Positions 45,719 through 55,651 are shown, counted from the stretch's first letter. The stretch: DNA of 64,000 bases from Phaeobacter porticola (GCF_001888185.1 NZ_CP016364.1:1178001-1242000), one strand, 5' to 3'. Program-made: numbers and translations. Notes: a model not told the origin generated them from the letters alone.

Positions 45719-47500
45719 TCAGAACTGGTCTGCGGCCAGCGCCATAACGGTGTCGCCACCGGTCTGGATACGGCTGAGATGCAATGCAGTCGCAGGCAGT
45801 TGGCGTGCCATGTAATAGCGCCCGGTCGCGATTTTTGTCTCGTAGAACGCGGCGTCAGAAGACCCGGCGTCAAGCTCAGCCTGTGCAGCTTTTGCCATCT
45901 CGGCCCACATCAGGCCGAGGCAGACATGGCCGAACATATGCATGAAGTCATAAGAGCCGGAGAGCGCGTTGTTCGGGTTAGTCATGCCGTTTTGCATGAA
46001 ATACATGCCTGCGGCCTGCAAGTCCTTCGACGCAGCTTTCAGAGGCTCAATGAACTCTTTGCTGTAACCTTCGGAGATATCGCCGTTTTCTTTGCAGAAA
46101 TTCTTGACCATCTCGAAGAACGCCATGACGTGCTTGCCGCCATCCTGCGCCAGTTTGCGGCCAACCAGATCCAGGGCCTGAACGCCGTTGGCGCCCTCAT
46201 AGATCATCGCGATCCGTGCGTCGCGGGTGTACTGGGACATACCCCATTCTTCGATGTAGCCGTGGCCACCATAGATCTGCTGGGCTTGAACGGTCATGTC
46301 GTAGCCCTGATCGGTGAGGAACCCCTTGATCACGGGGGTGAGCAGTGAGATCAGCCCATCTGCGTCCTTGTCCTCGGCGCGGTGCGCCTGGTCGATCATC
46401 TTGGCCCCCCAGAGGATAAAGGCGCGCGCGCCTTCTGCAAAGCTTTTCTGATCCATCAGATTGCGGCGAATGTCCGGGTGAACGATCAGCGGGTCTGCCG
46501 GGCCATCCGGGTTCTTCACGCCGGTGACATCGCGCCCCTGAAGACGGTCCTTGGCGTATTCCAAGGCGTTCTGATAAGCGGCCTCGGCCTGGGCCAGACC
46601 CTGCATGCCAACGCCGAGACGGGCCTCGTTCATCATGGTGAACATGGCGCGCATGCCTTTATGCTCAGTGCCGAGCAGGTAACCGGTGGCGCTGTCATAG
46701 TTCATCACACAGGTGGAGTTGCCGTGGATGCCCATCTTTTCTTCGATCTTACCGACCGACACGCCGTTGCGATCGCCGAGCGAGCCATCGTCCTTCACGA
46801 TGAATTTCGGTACGATGAACAGGGATACGCCCTTGATGCCGTCGGGGCCGCCGGGGATCTTGGCCAGCACCAGATGAATGATGTTGTCGGCCATGTCGTG
46901 ATCGCCGGAGGAGATGAAAATCTTCTGGCCAGTGATCTTGAAGCTGCCGTCGTCCTGTGGCTCGGCCTTGGTGCGCATCAGACCCAGATCGGTGCCGCAA
47001 TGCGGTTCGGTCAGGTTCATGGTGCCGGTCCATTCGCAGGAGACCATCTTGGGCAGATAGGTGTCCTTCTGCGCGTCGGTGCCATGGGCGAGGATAGCGG
47101 AGGCGGCACCATGGGTCAGGCCCTGATACATGGTGAAGGCCTGGTTCGCGGCAGAGAACATCTCGCCCACGGCGGTGCCCATCACGTAGGGCATGTTCTG
47201 ACCGCCATACTGCTCTGGCATGTCCAAACCGGTCCAGCCGCCCTCCTTCACTTGCTCAAACGCAGCCTTGAACCCTGTGGGGGTGTAGACCACGCCATTC
47301 TCAAGACGGCAGCCCTCGATGTCACCTACGGTGTTCAGCGGGTGCAGCACTTCGCTAGAGATCTTGCCGGCCTCTTCCAGAACGGCGTTGGTGAAATCGG
47401 CATCCAGCTCGTCGTAGCCGGGGATGCCGGACTGAGAGATCTTTAGAACATTGTGCAGAATGAACTGGGTGTCTTTGATCGGGGCGGTATAACTGGGCAT
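45719..47500 (-). CDS. Large acyl-CoA dehydrogenase, DmdC-like
   Basis: A 593-residue acyl-CoA dehydrogenase of the long type with an extra C-terminal domain. Landmarks: [78 protein letters not shown], and the catalytic glutamate in [18 protein letters not shown]. This length and pattern are shared by DmdC, the methylmercaptopropionyl-CoA dehydrogenase of DMSP demethylation, and by its roseobacter paralogues. I cannot tell which substrate applies, and no dmdB or dmdD is evident beside it. It follows a MerR-type gene by 82 bases and is probably co-transcribed with it. Confidence 0.9.
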   Translation of the reverse strand: MPSYTAPIKDTQFILHNVLKISQSGIPGYDELDADFTNAVLEEAGKISSEVLHPLNTVGDIEGCRLENGVVYTPTGFKAAFEQVKEGGWTGLDMPEQYGGQNMPYVMGTAVGEMFSAANQAFTMYQGLTHGAASAILAHGTDAQKDTYLPKMVSCEWTGTMNLTEPHCGTDLGLMRTKAEPQDDGSFKITGQKIFISSGDHDMADNIIHLVLAKIPGGPDGIKGVSLFIVPKFIVKDDGSLGDRNGVSVGKIEEKMGIHGNSTCVMNYDSATGYLLGTEHKGMRAMFTMMNEARLGVGMQGLAQAEAAYQNALEYAKDRLQGRDVTGVKNPDGPADPLIVHPDIRRNLMDQKSFAEGARAFILWGAKMIDQAHRAEDKDADGLISLLTPVIKGFLTDQGYDMTVQAQQIYGGHGYIEEWGMSQYTRDARIAMIYEGANGVQALDLVGRKLAQDGGKHVMAFFEMVKNFCKENGDISEGYSKEFIEPLKAASKDLQAAGMYFMQNGMTNPNNALSGSYDFMHMFGHVCLGLMWAEMAKAAQAELDAGSSDAAFYETKIATGRYYMARQLPATALHLSRIQTGGDTVMALAADQF

Positions 47501-47582
47501 CGCGGTCCTCGCTGTGGTTCTGCGGTGTCTGTCTGGATCATCCTTCCCAAAAACGGGAAAGATGGAAAAAACGGGCCGGGGT

Positions 47583-47996
47583 CTATTCCGCGGCTTCTTG
47601 TTTGGCGCTCATTGAGGCGATCACACGGTCCCCCCAACGCAGCTGTTCTTTTAGATCGTCAATGGCTTCGGTCAGCTCATCGCGCTGACGCTCCATGTCG
47701 GCCAGGCGTTCACAGGCAATGTCATAGGTCCGCGTCAGCTGTGTCAGTTGCTGATCGCCCATGTGGTACAAGTTCAAAAGTTGCCGAATTTCCTCAAGGC
47801 TAAAACCAAAGCGTTTGCCACGCAGGATCAGTTTCAGGCGCGCTTGGTCACGTTTGGTGAACAGACGTTTCTGACCCTCGCGGATCGGAAACAACAGTTC
47901 TTTCGCCTCATAGAAGCGCAACGTACGCGGCGTTACGCCGAATTCATCGCACATCTGGCGAATGGATTTGGTTTCATCGGTCATCGTGTCACTCAT
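47583..47996 (-). CDS. MerR-family regulator of the acyl-CoA dehydrogenase operon
   Basis: A 137-residue MerR-type regulator. The N-terminal winged helix (about 10-80) reads [40 protein letters not shown] and [15 protein letters not shown]; a dimerising coiled coil follows to about 128. No cysteines suited to metal sensing are present, so it belongs with the LiuR-like group that responds to acyl-CoA compounds. It is first in the run with the large acyl-CoA dehydrogenase. A TTGACGT-type dyad lies 56 bases upstream. Confidence 0.85.
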   Translation of the reverse strand: MSDTMTDETKSIRQMCDEFGVTPRTLRFYEAKELLFPIREGQKRLFTKRDQARLKLILRGKRFGFSLEEIRQLLNLYHMGDQQLTQLTRTYDIACERLADMERQRDELTEAIDDLKEQLRWGDRVIASMSAKQEAAE

Positions 47997-48051
47997 AACT
48001 GCGGGTGTGAGCCTTAAGGTGAGCAGCTTGCCCTGCGTTTACAACAGGAAC

Positions 48052-48122
48052 TTGACGTTGACGTAAGTTGGACGCTGCGTCACTTTCCTGGGTGACGTGG
48101 GATCCGGTAAGATGACGCAGCG
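48052..48122. promoter_or_regulatory. TGACG-rich control region upstream of the MerR gene
   Basis: Three overlapping elements lie here. TTGACGTTGACGTAAG (48052-48067) contains ACGT-N2-ACGT with flanking TT and AA, like the LiuR-type box TTTACGT-N2-ACGTAAA. CGTCAC-N8-GTGACG spans 48078-48097. ACGCTGCGTCA and TGACGCAGCGT are perfect 11-bp arms 30 bases apart (48072-48123). The rest of the gap 47997-48354 is AT-rich with no gene. Autoregulation by the MerR proteins is inferred. Confidence 0.5.
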
Positions 48123-48283
48123 TTATCTTGATTGTGCGGCAATGGGTTGCCCAGGGAAATAGGGGTATTTTGAAATTTTACGGGCATTATTAGCGTGGAT
48201 TTTGTGTCTAATATGTTCGATTAATTTGACTGAAACCGCCGCGCTGCGATCGCAATACAGGAGGTGATTTGGGTAAAATGGAC

Positions 48284-48312
48284 AAACGCCCCACCAATCC
48301 GGCAGGGCGTTT
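48284..48312 (-). terminator. Probable terminator after the second MerR gene
   Basis: AAACGCCC and GGGCGTTT are perfect arms around a 13-base loop, 43 bases after the stop codon of the second MerR gene on the minus strand. The following T content is modest, so strength is uncertain. Confidence 0.5.
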
Positions 48313-48354
48313 CGAGTAGAGATTCGATGATAGGTTCCCCGACAGGGGCAGTGG

Positions 48355-48732
48355 TCAGGCGTCCTGTGATAGCAGGCTTAGGGTCGTGGCGCGCAGATCG
48401 TGAAGCTCTTGCAGGGCCTCGTCCAGTTGCTCGCGCTGCTTGCGCAGCTCGCTCATCTGACGGTCGGCCATTTCGACAAAGGCGCGGTTTTGCGCCTCAT
48501 CGCCCTCATTTTCATAGATCAGCAGCCACTGGCGGATCTCTTCCAGCTGAAAGCCGAACTTACGTCCGCGCATGATCAGCTTCATCCGGGCCCGCTCACG
48601 GGCACCGTAAAAGCGGGACCGACCTTCGCGGTCGGGTTGCAACAATTCGATGTACTCGTAGTAGCGAAGCGTGCGCGGGGTCACGTCGAATTCGCTGCAC
48701 ATCTCCTTGAATGACAATTTTTGTTCGGTCAT
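48355..48732 (-). CDS. Second MerR-family regulator
   Basis: A 125-residue MerR-type protein, closely related in layout to the one at 47.6 kb. The DNA-binding part is [40 protein letters not shown] and [20 protein letters not shown]; a coiled coil rich in E, Q and R completes it. It also lacks metal-binding cysteines. GGGAGA precedes the ATG at 48732. It is divergent from the tandem thioesterase genes with about 116 bases between start codons, so it may regulate them, the acyl-CoA operon, or both. Confidence 0.85.
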   Translation of the reverse strand: MTEQKLSFKEMCSEFDVTPRTLRYYEYIELLQPDREGRSRFYGARERARMKLIMRGRKFGFQLEEIRQWLLIYENEGDEAQNRAFVEMADRQMSELRKQREQLDEALQELHDLRATTLSLLSQDA

Positions 48733-48848
48733 TCCCAATTCTCCCTTACCCGCAAACTAAGCGCAACCGACAGGGGGTTCAACCGCTGGGGTTGCTCTTC
48801 GGCCAAGGTATGGCTGATAAAGAGGAAATCAAAACAACGGGGGGCCTC

Positions 48849-49271
48849 ATGGTCGACAAGACTTTATTGGCGCGACAGTTCATCGAAGCCATTCCTCACG
48901 CGCAGGAGCTGGGGATGAGGTTGACGGAACTGGGAGAGGGCTCCGCCGAGATTGTCATGCCCTATGACGAGAAGCTGATTGGTGATCCGGAAACTGGGGT
49001 TATCCATGGTGGGGCTGTGTCGGCCCTGATGGATACCTGTTGCGGGGCTGCGGTGATGTGCCATCCTTCGGGGCCGGGGGGGACTGCAACCATTGATCTG
49101 CGCATTGATTACATGCGCGCAGCAACTCCCGGACAGCGGATCCTGACCCGTGCCACGTGCCATCACATGACCCGCAATGTCGCCTTTGTGCGCGCCACCG
49201 CCATGGATGAAGATGAGGCTAACCCGGTCGCGACCGCTGTTGGCGCCTTTACCGTGGAGAGCAAGTTTTGA
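48849..49271 (+). CDS. PaaI-type hotdog thioesterase (first of tandem pair)
   Basis: A 140-residue hotdog protein with the PaaI pattern [20 protein letters not shown] followed by [15 protein letters not shown], where the aspartate in LMD is the expected catalytic or activating residue. It should hydrolyse acyl-CoA esters. Two starts are possible: 48849 (MVDKTLL) and 48810 (MADKEE); I chose the former because a G-rich ribosome site lies before it. Its stop overlaps the next gene's start by three bases, so the two are translationally coupled. Confidence 0.8.
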   Translation: MVDKTLLARQFIEAIPHAQELGMRLTELGEGSAEIVMPYDEKLIGDPETGVIHGGAVSALMDTCCGAAVMCHPSGPGGTATIDLRIDYMRAATPGQRILTRATCHHMTRNVAFVRATAMDEDEANPVATAVGAFTVESKF

Positions 49272-49834
49272 GCCGTCCGCGTCCCGAACCCGTCCAAGTG
49301 GTGAAACAACGGCGCGATGCAGCTCTCGCAGCCCTTGTGGCTTCCGTGCCCTATGCGCGCTTTCTCAACATCACGTTTGACCGTCGCGGAGATGAGTTGA
49401 CGGCCCAGTTGAATTTTGATCACAAACTGATCGGTAACCCATTTCTTCCGGCCATTCATGGTGGTGTGACGGCCGCGTTTCTGGAGATGACGGCGGTCAT
49501 GACACTCACCTGGGCGAACCTCTGGGAACGCATCGAAAGCGGCAGTCTTGATGTCGAGGAATTGGCCTCTGGCAAGCTACCACGCCAGCCCAAGACCATT
49601 GATTTCACGGTGGACTACCTGCGGTCAGGCCTGCCGAGGGATGCTTATGCACGGGCAACGGTGTCGCGGTCAGGTCGACGCTATGCCTCGGTCCATGTGG
49701 CGGCCTGGCAGGATCACAGAGACAAGCTTTTTGCCCAGGCAACGGGTCACTTTCTGATGCCTCAGGAGGCGGCAACGCACTCCTCGGCCTCGCCGGAATT
49801 TGTGGCTGATGCCGCGCCGGACGACAAGGCTTAG
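49268..49834 (+). CDS. Hotdog thioesterase (second of tandem pair)
   Basis: A 188-residue hotdog-fold protein with [20 protein letters not shown], the HGG motif and an E in place of the usual D, then [19 protein letters not shown]. The start is a TTG at 49268 overlapping the preceding TGA, with GGAGAG six bases upstream, the arrangement of coupled genes. The N-terminal 40 and C-terminal 30 residues are extensions beyond the core. The two proteins may form a hetero-oligomer of hotdog subunits, as their coupling allows. Confidence 0.78.
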   Translation: MSRPRPEPVQVVKQRRDAALAALVASVPYARFLNITFDRRGDELTAQLNFDHKLIGNPFLPAIHGGVTAAFLEMTAVMTLTWANLWERIESGSLDVEELASGKLPRQPKTIDFTVDYLRSGLPRDAYARATVSRSGRRYASVHVAAWQDHRDKLFAQATGHFLMPQEAATHSSASPEFVADAAPDDKA

Positions 49835-49840
49835 ACGAAT

Positions 49841-51172
49841 ATGACAGGCACCAGCGCCGCAGGGAGCGAGCCGATTAGCCATAAGCGCGTGTTGAAAATC
49901 GCGCTGCCGATTGTGCTGTCCAATGCCACCGTGCCGATCCTGGGCGCGGTGGATACCGGCGTTGTTGGTCAGATGGGATTGGCTGCGCCGATTGGCGCGG
50001 TTGGCATCGGGGCGGTCATTCTGGCCACGATTTACTGGATCTTCGGATTTCTGCGGATGGGCACCACTGGGCTGGCTGCGCAGGCGCGCGGAGCCGGGGG
50101 TTGGGCTGAAACCGGTGCGTTGTTGACCCGAGGTGTCCTGCTGGCGTTTGCTGCTGGAGCCGTGTTTATCGCTGGACAGGCCGCCGTGTTCTGGGGGGCG
50201 TTCGCGCTTGCGCCCGCCAGCGCCGAGGTTGAGGGGCTCGCCCGCGCCTATCTGGAGATCCGCATCTGGGGGGCACCCGCGACCATTGCGCTTTATGCAG
50301 TGACCGGCTGGTTAATCGCGGTGGAGCGGACGCGCGGGGTCTTTGTGCTCCAGATCTGGATGAATGGCCTCAATATCCTGTTGGACCTTTGGTTTGTGCT
50401 GGGGCTTGGCTGGGGCGTTGAGGGGGTGGCAGTTGCTACTCTGATCGCGGAATGGAGCGGTCTTGCACTGGGACTTTGGCTGTGTCGCGATGCCTTTGCG
50501 GGGCGTCAGTGGCGCAACTGGGGGCGGGTCTTTGATCCGGTTCGGCTCAAGCGTATGATGCAGGTCAATGGCGACATCATGATCCGCTCCGTGTTGCTGA
50601 CGGGGTCTTTTACCACCTTCCTGTTCATCGGTGCCGATCTGGGCGATGTCACGTTGGCGGCCAATCAGGTGTTGCTGCAATTTGTGGAGATTACCGCCTT
50701 TGCGCTAGACGGCTTTGCCTTCTCCGCAGAGGCGCTGGTCGGCAGCGCAGTAGGGGCCAAGGCGCGGATGCAGCTGCGGCGCGCGGCGGTTGTGGCCAGC
50801 CAATGGGGCGTCGGCGGCGCAATTGCGCTTGGGCTGCTCTTCTGGCTTGGCGGTGGGTGGCTGATTGACGTTATGTCCACGTCTGAGGAAGTACGCGCGG
50901 CGGGGCGTGATTATTTGATCTGGGCGGCCATCCTGCCGCTGATCAGCGTCGCCAGTTATATGTTCGACGGCATCTATATTGGTGCCACCTGGACCCGCGA
51001 TATGCGGATCGCGATGCTGCAATCGGTGGCAATCTATGTGGTTGCGTTGGTGGTTTTGGTGCCGACACTCGGCAATCACGGGCTTTGGGCGGCCCTGATG
51101 GTGCTGAACGTAGCGCGTGGGGTGACACTTGGCCTGCGCTATCCACGACTGGAGGCGCAGGTCGGCAGCTAA
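49841..51172 (+). CDS. MATE-family efflux transporter (DinF-like)
   Basis: A 443-residue inner-membrane MATE transporter with about twelve hydrophobic helices, exporting organic compounds against Na+ or H+. It opens KRVLKIALPIVLSNATVPIL and VDTGVVGQMG, the usual first-helix motif; FLRMGTTGLAAQARGAG and FAFSAEALVGSAVGAKAR correspond in the two halves. The GTTGLAAQA wording resembles the DinF branch. It begins 7 bases after the second thioesterase, so it may be co-transcribed. Substrate unknown. Confidence 0.9.
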   Translation: MTGTSAAGSEPISHKRVLKIALPIVLSNATVPILGAVDTGVVGQMGLAAPIGAVGIGAVILATIYWIFGFLRMGTTGLAAQARGAGGWAETGALLTRGVLLAFAAGAVFIAGQAAVFWGAFALAPASAEVEGLARAYLEIRIWGAPATIALYAVTGWLIAVERTRGVFVLQIWMNGLNILLDLWFVLGLGWGVEGVAVATLIAEWSGLALGLWLCRDAFAGRQWRNWGRVFDPVRLKRMMQVNGDIMIRSVLLTGSFTTFLFIGADLGDVTLAANQVLLQFVEITAFALDGFAFSAEALVGSAVGAKARMQLRRAAVVASQWGVGGAIALGLLFWLGGGWLIDVMSTSEEVRAAGRDYLIWAAILPLISVASYMFDGIYIGATWTRDMRIAMLQSVAIYVVALVVLVPTLGNHGLWAALMVLNVARGVTLGLRYPRLEAQVGS

Positions 51173-51200
51173 GAACACAACTGGCGCTCTTAGCTAGGTT

Positions 51201-51542
51201 CTAAAGCAGGGTCTTGAGGGCCTCTGTCGGACGACCAATCACGGCTTTGCCGCCTGCGATTGCAATGGGGCGTTCGATCAGGATCGGATGCGCAGACATG
51301 GCTGACAGAAGATCCGGCTCGGCGCTGTCTTTGGTCAGGCCCAACTCCTTGAAGAGCGTCTCTCCGGTGCGCATCATATCCACCGCAGAGATATTGAGCG
51401 CTGCCACCATCTCTTTCAGTTCAGCAATGGAGGGGGTGTCGTCGAGATAAGCCCGCGTCTGCACTTCTGCGCCGTGTGCCTTGAGCAGCGAAAGACCTGC
51501 GCGGGATTTGGAACAGCGTGGGTTGTGCCAATAGATAATCAT
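51201..51542 (-). CDS. ArsC-family reductase
   Basis: A 113-residue thioredoxin-fold protein of the ArsC/Spx family. The catalytic Cys10 is in [12 protein letters not shown], and [18 protein letters not shown] forms the downstream substrate loop with the conserved arginine of arsenate reductases. Length and motif fit the glutaredoxin-linked ArsC/YfgD type. No arsB, arsR or other arsenic genes are nearby, so arsenate reduction is plausible, not shown. Its ATG overlaps the stop codon of pyrD (ATGA), so it is coupled to pyrimidine synthesis expression only by position. Confidence 0.82.
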   Translation of the reverse strand: MIIYWHNPRCSKSRAGLSLLKAHGAEVQTRAYLDDTPSIAELKEMVAALNISAVDMMRTGETLFKELGLTKDSAEPDLLSAMSAHPILIERPIAIAGGKAVIGRPTEALKTLL

Positions 51543-52597
51543 AGCCAGTCGCCTCGCTTACTGGCGACAGCATCTGCGACATTGGCGTAGCCGTCTCGCG
51601 CCAGAAGATCGTCCAAACCGCGTGCGATGTCACCCGCCAGCGACAAGCCGCCATAGACCATGGCCGTGTAGAATTGCACTGCCGAGGCGCCAGCGCAGAT
51701 CTTGGCATAGGCCTGCTCTGCGTTGGAGATGCCGCCGACGCCGACCAGCGGCACGCGACCGTCCAGCAACTCGGACAGCTGCGCCAGAACACGGGTGGAT
51801 TTCTCGAACAGGGGCGCACCAGACAGCCCGCCCATTTCGTTGCGGTGGGCACTGTTCAGGCCGTCGCGATCAAGGGTGGTATTGGTGGTGATCACCGCAT
51901 CAATTCCGGTTTCAACAGCGACCTCGGCGATATCTTCGATCCCGGCGCGATCAAGGTCGGGGGCGATTTTCAGAAATACTGGCACCCGCCGATTCAGCTG
52001 ATCACGGCTGTCGATCACGCCATTGAGCAGGGCCGAAAGCGCAGCTTTTCCCTGCAGGTCACGCAGTTTTTCGGTATTGGGCGAGGAGACATTGACCGTG
52101 GCGAAATCCAGATGCTCACCACAATGGGCAAGCACCTTCGCAAAATCCGCTGCCCGATCACTACTGTCCTTGTTGGCGCCAAGATTGAGGCCGATCACCG
52201 CGTCCTGCGGGCGTGCGGCAAGGCGTTGGCCGATCACCGTCATGCCTTCATTGTTGAAGCCAAATCGATTGATGGCGGCCTGATCTTCGGTCAGGCGGAA
52301 CAGGCGGGGGCGCGGGTTGCCTGGCTGGGGGCGGGGCGTGGCAGCGCCCACCTCGATAAACCCAAAACCGGCTTGGCTAAGGGGGCGCAGCGCTTCGGCA
52401 TTTTTGTCAAAGCCCGCGGCCAGCCCTACTGGGTTGGGCAGTGTCAGACCTGCGATCCGTGTCGCAAGCCGAGGCGATGTCACCGGGCCGGGGGAGGGCG
52501 TCAGCCCCAGTTTCAGCGCCTTGATTGACAGGCCATGGGCGGCTTCCGGATCGCAGCGGTGTAGCGCCGTGAGCGCCAGACGTTCAACAAGGCTCAC
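51539..52597 (-). CDS. pyrD: Dihydroorotate dehydrogenase (quinone)
   Basis: Oxidises dihydroorotate to orotate, passing electrons to quinone at the inner membrane, the fourth step of pyrimidine synthesis. The 352 residues include [52 protein letters not shown], where serine is the class 2 catalytic base, and FLKIAPDLD. The start is a GTG overlapping the previous TGA (GTGA) with GGAGG before it, which gives the usual MSLVERLAL beginning. It overlaps arsC downstream. Confidence 0.93.
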   Translation of the reverse strand: MSLVERLALTALHRCDPEAAHGLSIKALKLGLTPSPGPVTSPRLATRIAGLTLPNPVGLAAGFDKNAEALRPLSQAGFGFIEVGAATPRPQPGNPRPRLFRLTEDQAAINRFGFNNEGMTVIGQRLAARPQDAVIGLNLGANKDSSDRAADFAKVLAHCGEHLDFATVNVSSPNTEKLRDLQGKAALSALLNGVIDSRDQLNRRVPVFLKIAPDLDRAGIEDIAEVAVETGIDAVITTNTTLDRDGLNSAHRNEMGGLSGAPLFEKSTRVLAQLSELLDGRVPLVGVGGISNAEQAYAKICAGASAVQFYTAMVYGGLSLAGDIARGLDDLLARDGYANVADAVASKRGDWL

Positions 52598-52932
52598 ACC
52601 ATGTCCTCCGGGAACTGATGCGTGCCATTGACCAGCGGCAGGGGTTTCGCCCATAACACGTCGTTCATGGTCATTTTGCGATAGAGATGCGGAAACTCGG
52701 CCCCGCCGCGCGAGATTTCCCAACGCAGATCTGGGGCCAAACCTTGGGCGTCAACAGCGATAAGCCATAGCCCTTCGGCGTCCGCGAAATGCTTGGCTGC
52801 GGTCTCTTGGGACTGGCTGGCGGTGGAGAAATGAATGTAACCATCGCTCAGGTCGATGGGGGCGCCAAGGGTCTCGCCCTCTGTCTGAAGCGCGGTCCAT
52901 TCGTCGGTGCGGAAAATCTTGTAGATGAGCAT
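52594..52932 (-). CDS. DUF952 family protein
   Basis: A 112-residue protein of the DUF952 family: [31 protein letters not shown] with the conserved D-GYIHFS, and EFPHLYRKM. The function is not known; fold similarity to ADP-ribosyltransferase-like proteins has been suggested for such domains, which I cannot test. The start is placed at 52932 (MLIYKIF), the family's normal beginning, although no clear ribosome site is visible. It is first in an overlapping run with pyrD and the arsC-like gene, and divergent from the nucleotidase. Confidence 0.8.
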   Translation of the reverse strand: MLIYKIFRTDEWTALQTEGETLGAPIDLSDGYIHFSTASQSQETAAKHFADAEGLWLIAVDAQGLAPDLRWEISRGGAEFPHLYRKMTMNDVLWAKPLPLVNGTHQFPEDMV

Positions 52933-53085
52933 GGCGCGGTGATGCCCTGCGCGTCGGGGTGAATCAAGGCTGAATGTAACCATGTTTGACGCAAGGGCAG
53001 TACGGAGGTGATTTTTTCCCCTTTGACTGTGCGGAGATTTCCTCGCACCATTCGTCCAATAGAAAAACAAGGGGAGTATCATTCC

Positions 53086-54663
53086 ATGATGACGCGTTTT
53101 CTGACGTCTGTTGCAGCGCTTGGCCTGACCGCTGGCGTAGCGGCAGCAGATTACAAGCTGACAATTTTGCACACCAATGACTTCCACTCGCGGTTTGAGC
53201 CGATCAGCAAGTATGACAGTGGTTGCCGTGACGGCGACAATGCTGAGGGCAAGTGCTTTGGTGGATCCGCGCGTCTGGTAACGGCGCTTGCGGACGCGCG
53301 TGCGCGCAGCAACAACAGCATTCTTGTGGATGGCGGCGATCAGTTTCAGGGCTCGCTATACTACACATACTACAAGGGCAAAGTTGCCGCCGAGATGATG
53401 AACAAGCTGGGCTATGACGGCATGACCGTCGGCAACCACGAGTTTGATGACGGTCCCGAGGTGCTGCGCGGCTTTATGGATTCGGTGCAGTTCCCTGTGT
53501 TGATGTCCAACGCCGACGTCAGTGGCGAACCTGCGCTTGCGGACGTGCTGCGCAAATCCACCGTGATCGAACGCGGCGGCGAGAAGATTGGTCTGATTGG
53601 TCTGACGCCCGAGGACACACCTGATTTGGCAAGCCCAGGCAAGAACATCACCTTTACCAATCCCGTGGATGCGGTCCAAGTCGAGGTCGACAGGTTGACC
53701 GCAGAGGGCGTGAACAAGATCATCGTGCTCAGCCATTCTGGCTATGCGGTGGACCAGCGGGTTGCGGCCGGCACCACCGGGGTGGACGTGATTGTCGGCG
53801 GGCACAGCAACACCTATCTCTCCAACACCTCAGAAAAAGCCGCAGGCCCGTATCCGACCATGATCAATGATGTGGCCATCGTTCAGGCCTATGCCTACGG
53901 CAAGTTCCTGGGTGAGCTGAACATGATCTTTGACGATGCCGGGAATGTCATTGAGGCGGTGGGTGAGCCGCTGGTGATGGATGGTAGCGTTGCCGAAGAT
54001 GAGGGTACCGTTGCGCGGATCGCAGAACTTGCACAGCCCTTGGACGAGATCCGCAATAAAGTCGTCGCTGAAAGCGCCGAAGCCGTCGATGGCGACCGCA
54101 ACAATTGCCGCGTGCAGGAATGCCAAATGGGCAACCTGGTGGCCGATGCAATGCTCGACCGTGTAAAGGACCAAGGCGTCAGCATCGCCATCGCCAATTC
54201 CGGCGGCATCCGTGCGAGCTTGGAGCCGGGTGAAGTCACCATGGGAGAAGTTCTGACGGTACTACCGTTCCAGAACACGCTCTCGACCTTTGAAATCACT
54301 GGCGAACAGGTCATTGCGGCCCTTGAAAACGGAGTGAGTCAGGTCGAAGAGATTAAGGGTCGTTTCCCGCAGGTCGCGGGTCTGAAGTTCACCTGGGATC
54401 CGTCGGTTGCCCCTAATGAGGGCCGTATCCAAGATGTCATGGTTGGCGAAAGTGGTGGCTTCGCACCGATTGACCCGGTCAAGACCTATGTGGTTGTTAC
54501 CAACAACTACGTCCGCAACGGCGGCGATGGCTACAAGGTTTTTGCAGGCGATGACAAGAACGCCTATGACTTTGGCCCGGATCTGGCTGATGTAATGGCA
54601 GAGTATCTGATCGAGAACTCCCCCTATAAACCCTACACCGACGGTCGCATCAGCCAGAAGTGA
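53086..54663 (+). CDS. Secreted 5'-nucleotidase / 2',3'-cyclic phosphodiesterase
   Basis: A 525-residue periplasmic metallophosphoesterase of the UshA/CpdB type releasing phosphate from nucleotides. A signal peptide (MMTRFLTSVAALGLTAGVAA) is followed by the metal ligands ILHTNDFHSRF (D32, H34), VDGGDQFQGS, GNHEFDDGPE and GGHSNTY. The C-terminal substrate domain has IANSGGIRASLEPGEV and GDGYKVFAG. GGGGAG lies before the ATG at 53086. Together with cdd, deoA and upp it could feed extracellular nucleotides into salvage, though it is 20 kb away. A terminator follows. Confidence 0.9.
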   Translation: MMTRFLTSVAALGLTAGVAAADYKLTILHTNDFHSRFEPISKYDSGCRDGDNAEGKCFGGSARLVTALADARARSNNSILVDGGDQFQGSLYYTYYKGKVAAEMMNKLGYDGMTVGNHEFDDGPEVLRGFMDSVQFPVLMSNADVSGEPALADVLRKSTVIERGGEKIGLIGLTPEDTPDLASPGKNITFTNPVDAVQVEVDRLTAEGVNKIIVLSHSGYAVDQRVAAGTTGVDVIVGGHSNTYLSNTSEKAAGPYPTMINDVAIVQAYAYGKFLGELNMIFDDAGNVIEAVGEPLVMDGSVAEDEGTVARIAELAQPLDEIRNKVVAESAEAVDGDRNNCRVQECQMGNLVADAMLDRVKDQGVSIAIANSGGIRASLEPGEVTMGEVLTVLPFQNTLSTFEITGEQVIAALENGVSQVEEIKGRFPQVAGLKFTWDPSVAPNEGRIQDVMVGESGGFAPIDPVKTYVVVTNNYVRNGGDGYKVFAGDDKNAYDFGPDLADVMAEYLIENSPYKPYTDGRISQK

Positions 54664-54702
54664 ACAGGCGCAGCCATTACGCTGCCTCAACAACCTAGAC
54701 TG

Positions 54703-54737
54703 GACCGCGCCGCATCTTCGGCGCGGTCTTTGTTTTT
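54703..54737 (+). terminator. Terminator after the 5'-nucleotidase gene
   Basis: GACCGCGCC and GGCGCGGTC are perfect 9-bp arms with an eight-base loop, followed by TTTGTTTTT. It sits 40 bases after the stop codon. Confidence 0.88.
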
Positions 54738-54763
54738 CTAATTCGTTAGGGCATAATATCGCT

Positions 54764-55072
54764 ATGGATCACCCCCTGATTGACCTTATCAATGCTCGTA
54801 TCGAAACAGCGGAGGCCGATGGCGCTTTTGATAATCTGGCAGGAGCGGGCAAGCCGTTGCCAAAGATGGATGACCCGGAAAACGCGTTGATCAACAGGTT
54901 GATACAGGAAAACGGGGCAGTGCCGGAATTTGTCAGCCTGTCCCGCACATTGGCAAGCCTACGAGACGACTTACAGGGAACTGGTGATCGCACACGTCGA
55001 CGTGAAATTCTTCAAGAAATGTCGTTGCTGGAAGCGCGCATCGACATAGCGCGCAAAGCCTTTGTGAAATAG
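54764..55072 (+). CDS. DUF1992 family protein
   Basis: A 102-residue cytoplasmic protein matching the DUF1992 (DnaJ homologue subfamily C member 28) domain: IDLINARIETAEADGAFDNL, AGAGKPLPKMDDPE and a helical C-terminus of LSRTLASLRDDL. The GKPL motif is typical. There is no J-domain, and no function is assigned to the family. It is monocistronic to the eye, with a terminator before it. Confidence 0.82.
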   Translation: MDHPLIDLINARIETAEADGAFDNLAGAGKPLPKMDDPENALINRLIQENGAVPEFVSLSRTLASLRDDLQGTGDRTRRREILQEMSLLEARIDIARKAFVK

Positions 55073-55156
55073 GTATTTTCCAGAGCAGAGAGGGAGATGC
55101 ATAAACGATGACGTTTGTAGTCTGTAACTTTGCTCAAAGCACTGTCACTGTCTCAG

Positions 55157-55651
55157 CTATCCGTCAGTCCGTTGCGGTACGGTTGGCGCACGATGAGGGG
55201 CCCGGCGCAGTCCGCCGCTTAATTGGGTGACCTTCGTCAACAGGCTGGTCATCTGTGCCTGTTCCGCAGGCGTCAACCCGGTTAGAATTTCGGCTTGTAG
55301 CGCTTGTACGATTGGCAGGGCTTCTATTAACAGCGCATGGCCCTCGTCGGTCAGGGTGACAACGCGTGCGCGACGGTCAGTCGGAGACACGCTGCGTCGG
55401 ATCAGAGCCTTTGACTCCAACCTATCGATCACCTTTCCAAGGGTCGCGCGATCATAGGCAATGCGGGCTGCGATAGTGGCCTGATCAACGCCAGGCTGAT
55501 GTGCCACTGCCTCGATGGCCGCAAACTGTACCGGGGTCAGATCAATAGCATTTCGGGCCATATGATCGGCAAACAGCGCTACCGATATCTGGTGCAACCG
55601 TCTGATCAGATGGCCGGGGAACTGCAAGGTATCAACTTGTGAATCCGTCAT
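55157..55651 (-). CDS. MarR-family regulator
   Basis: A 164-residue MarR-type regulator with the winged helix at about 40-105: DLTPVQFAAIEAVAHQPGVD, ATIAARIAYDRATLGKVIDR, LESKALIRRSVSPTDRRARV. The residues LTPVQF and DRRAR are the usual family landmarks. The start at 55651 follows GGGAGG, while the open frame upstream adds a non-native stretch. It is divergent from mnmH, with an imperfect dyad between them. The ligand is unknown; aromatic compounds are common for the family. Confidence 0.84.
   Translation of the reverse strand: MTDSQVDTLQFPGHLIRRLHQISVALFADHMARNAIDLTPVQFAAIEAVAHQPGVDQATIAARIAYDRATLGKVIDRLESKALIRRSVSPTDRRARVVTLTDEGHALLIEALPIVQALQAEILTGLTPAEQAQMTSLLTKVTQLSGGLRRAPHRAPTVPQRTDG

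Noticed and set aside
48264-48575. A 103-residue plus-strand frame and a 13-codon leader-like frame near the second MerR gene
   Set aside because: The long frame is antisense to the MerR gene and reads as shadow sequence; the short one has a poorly spaced ribosome site and no regulatory features.
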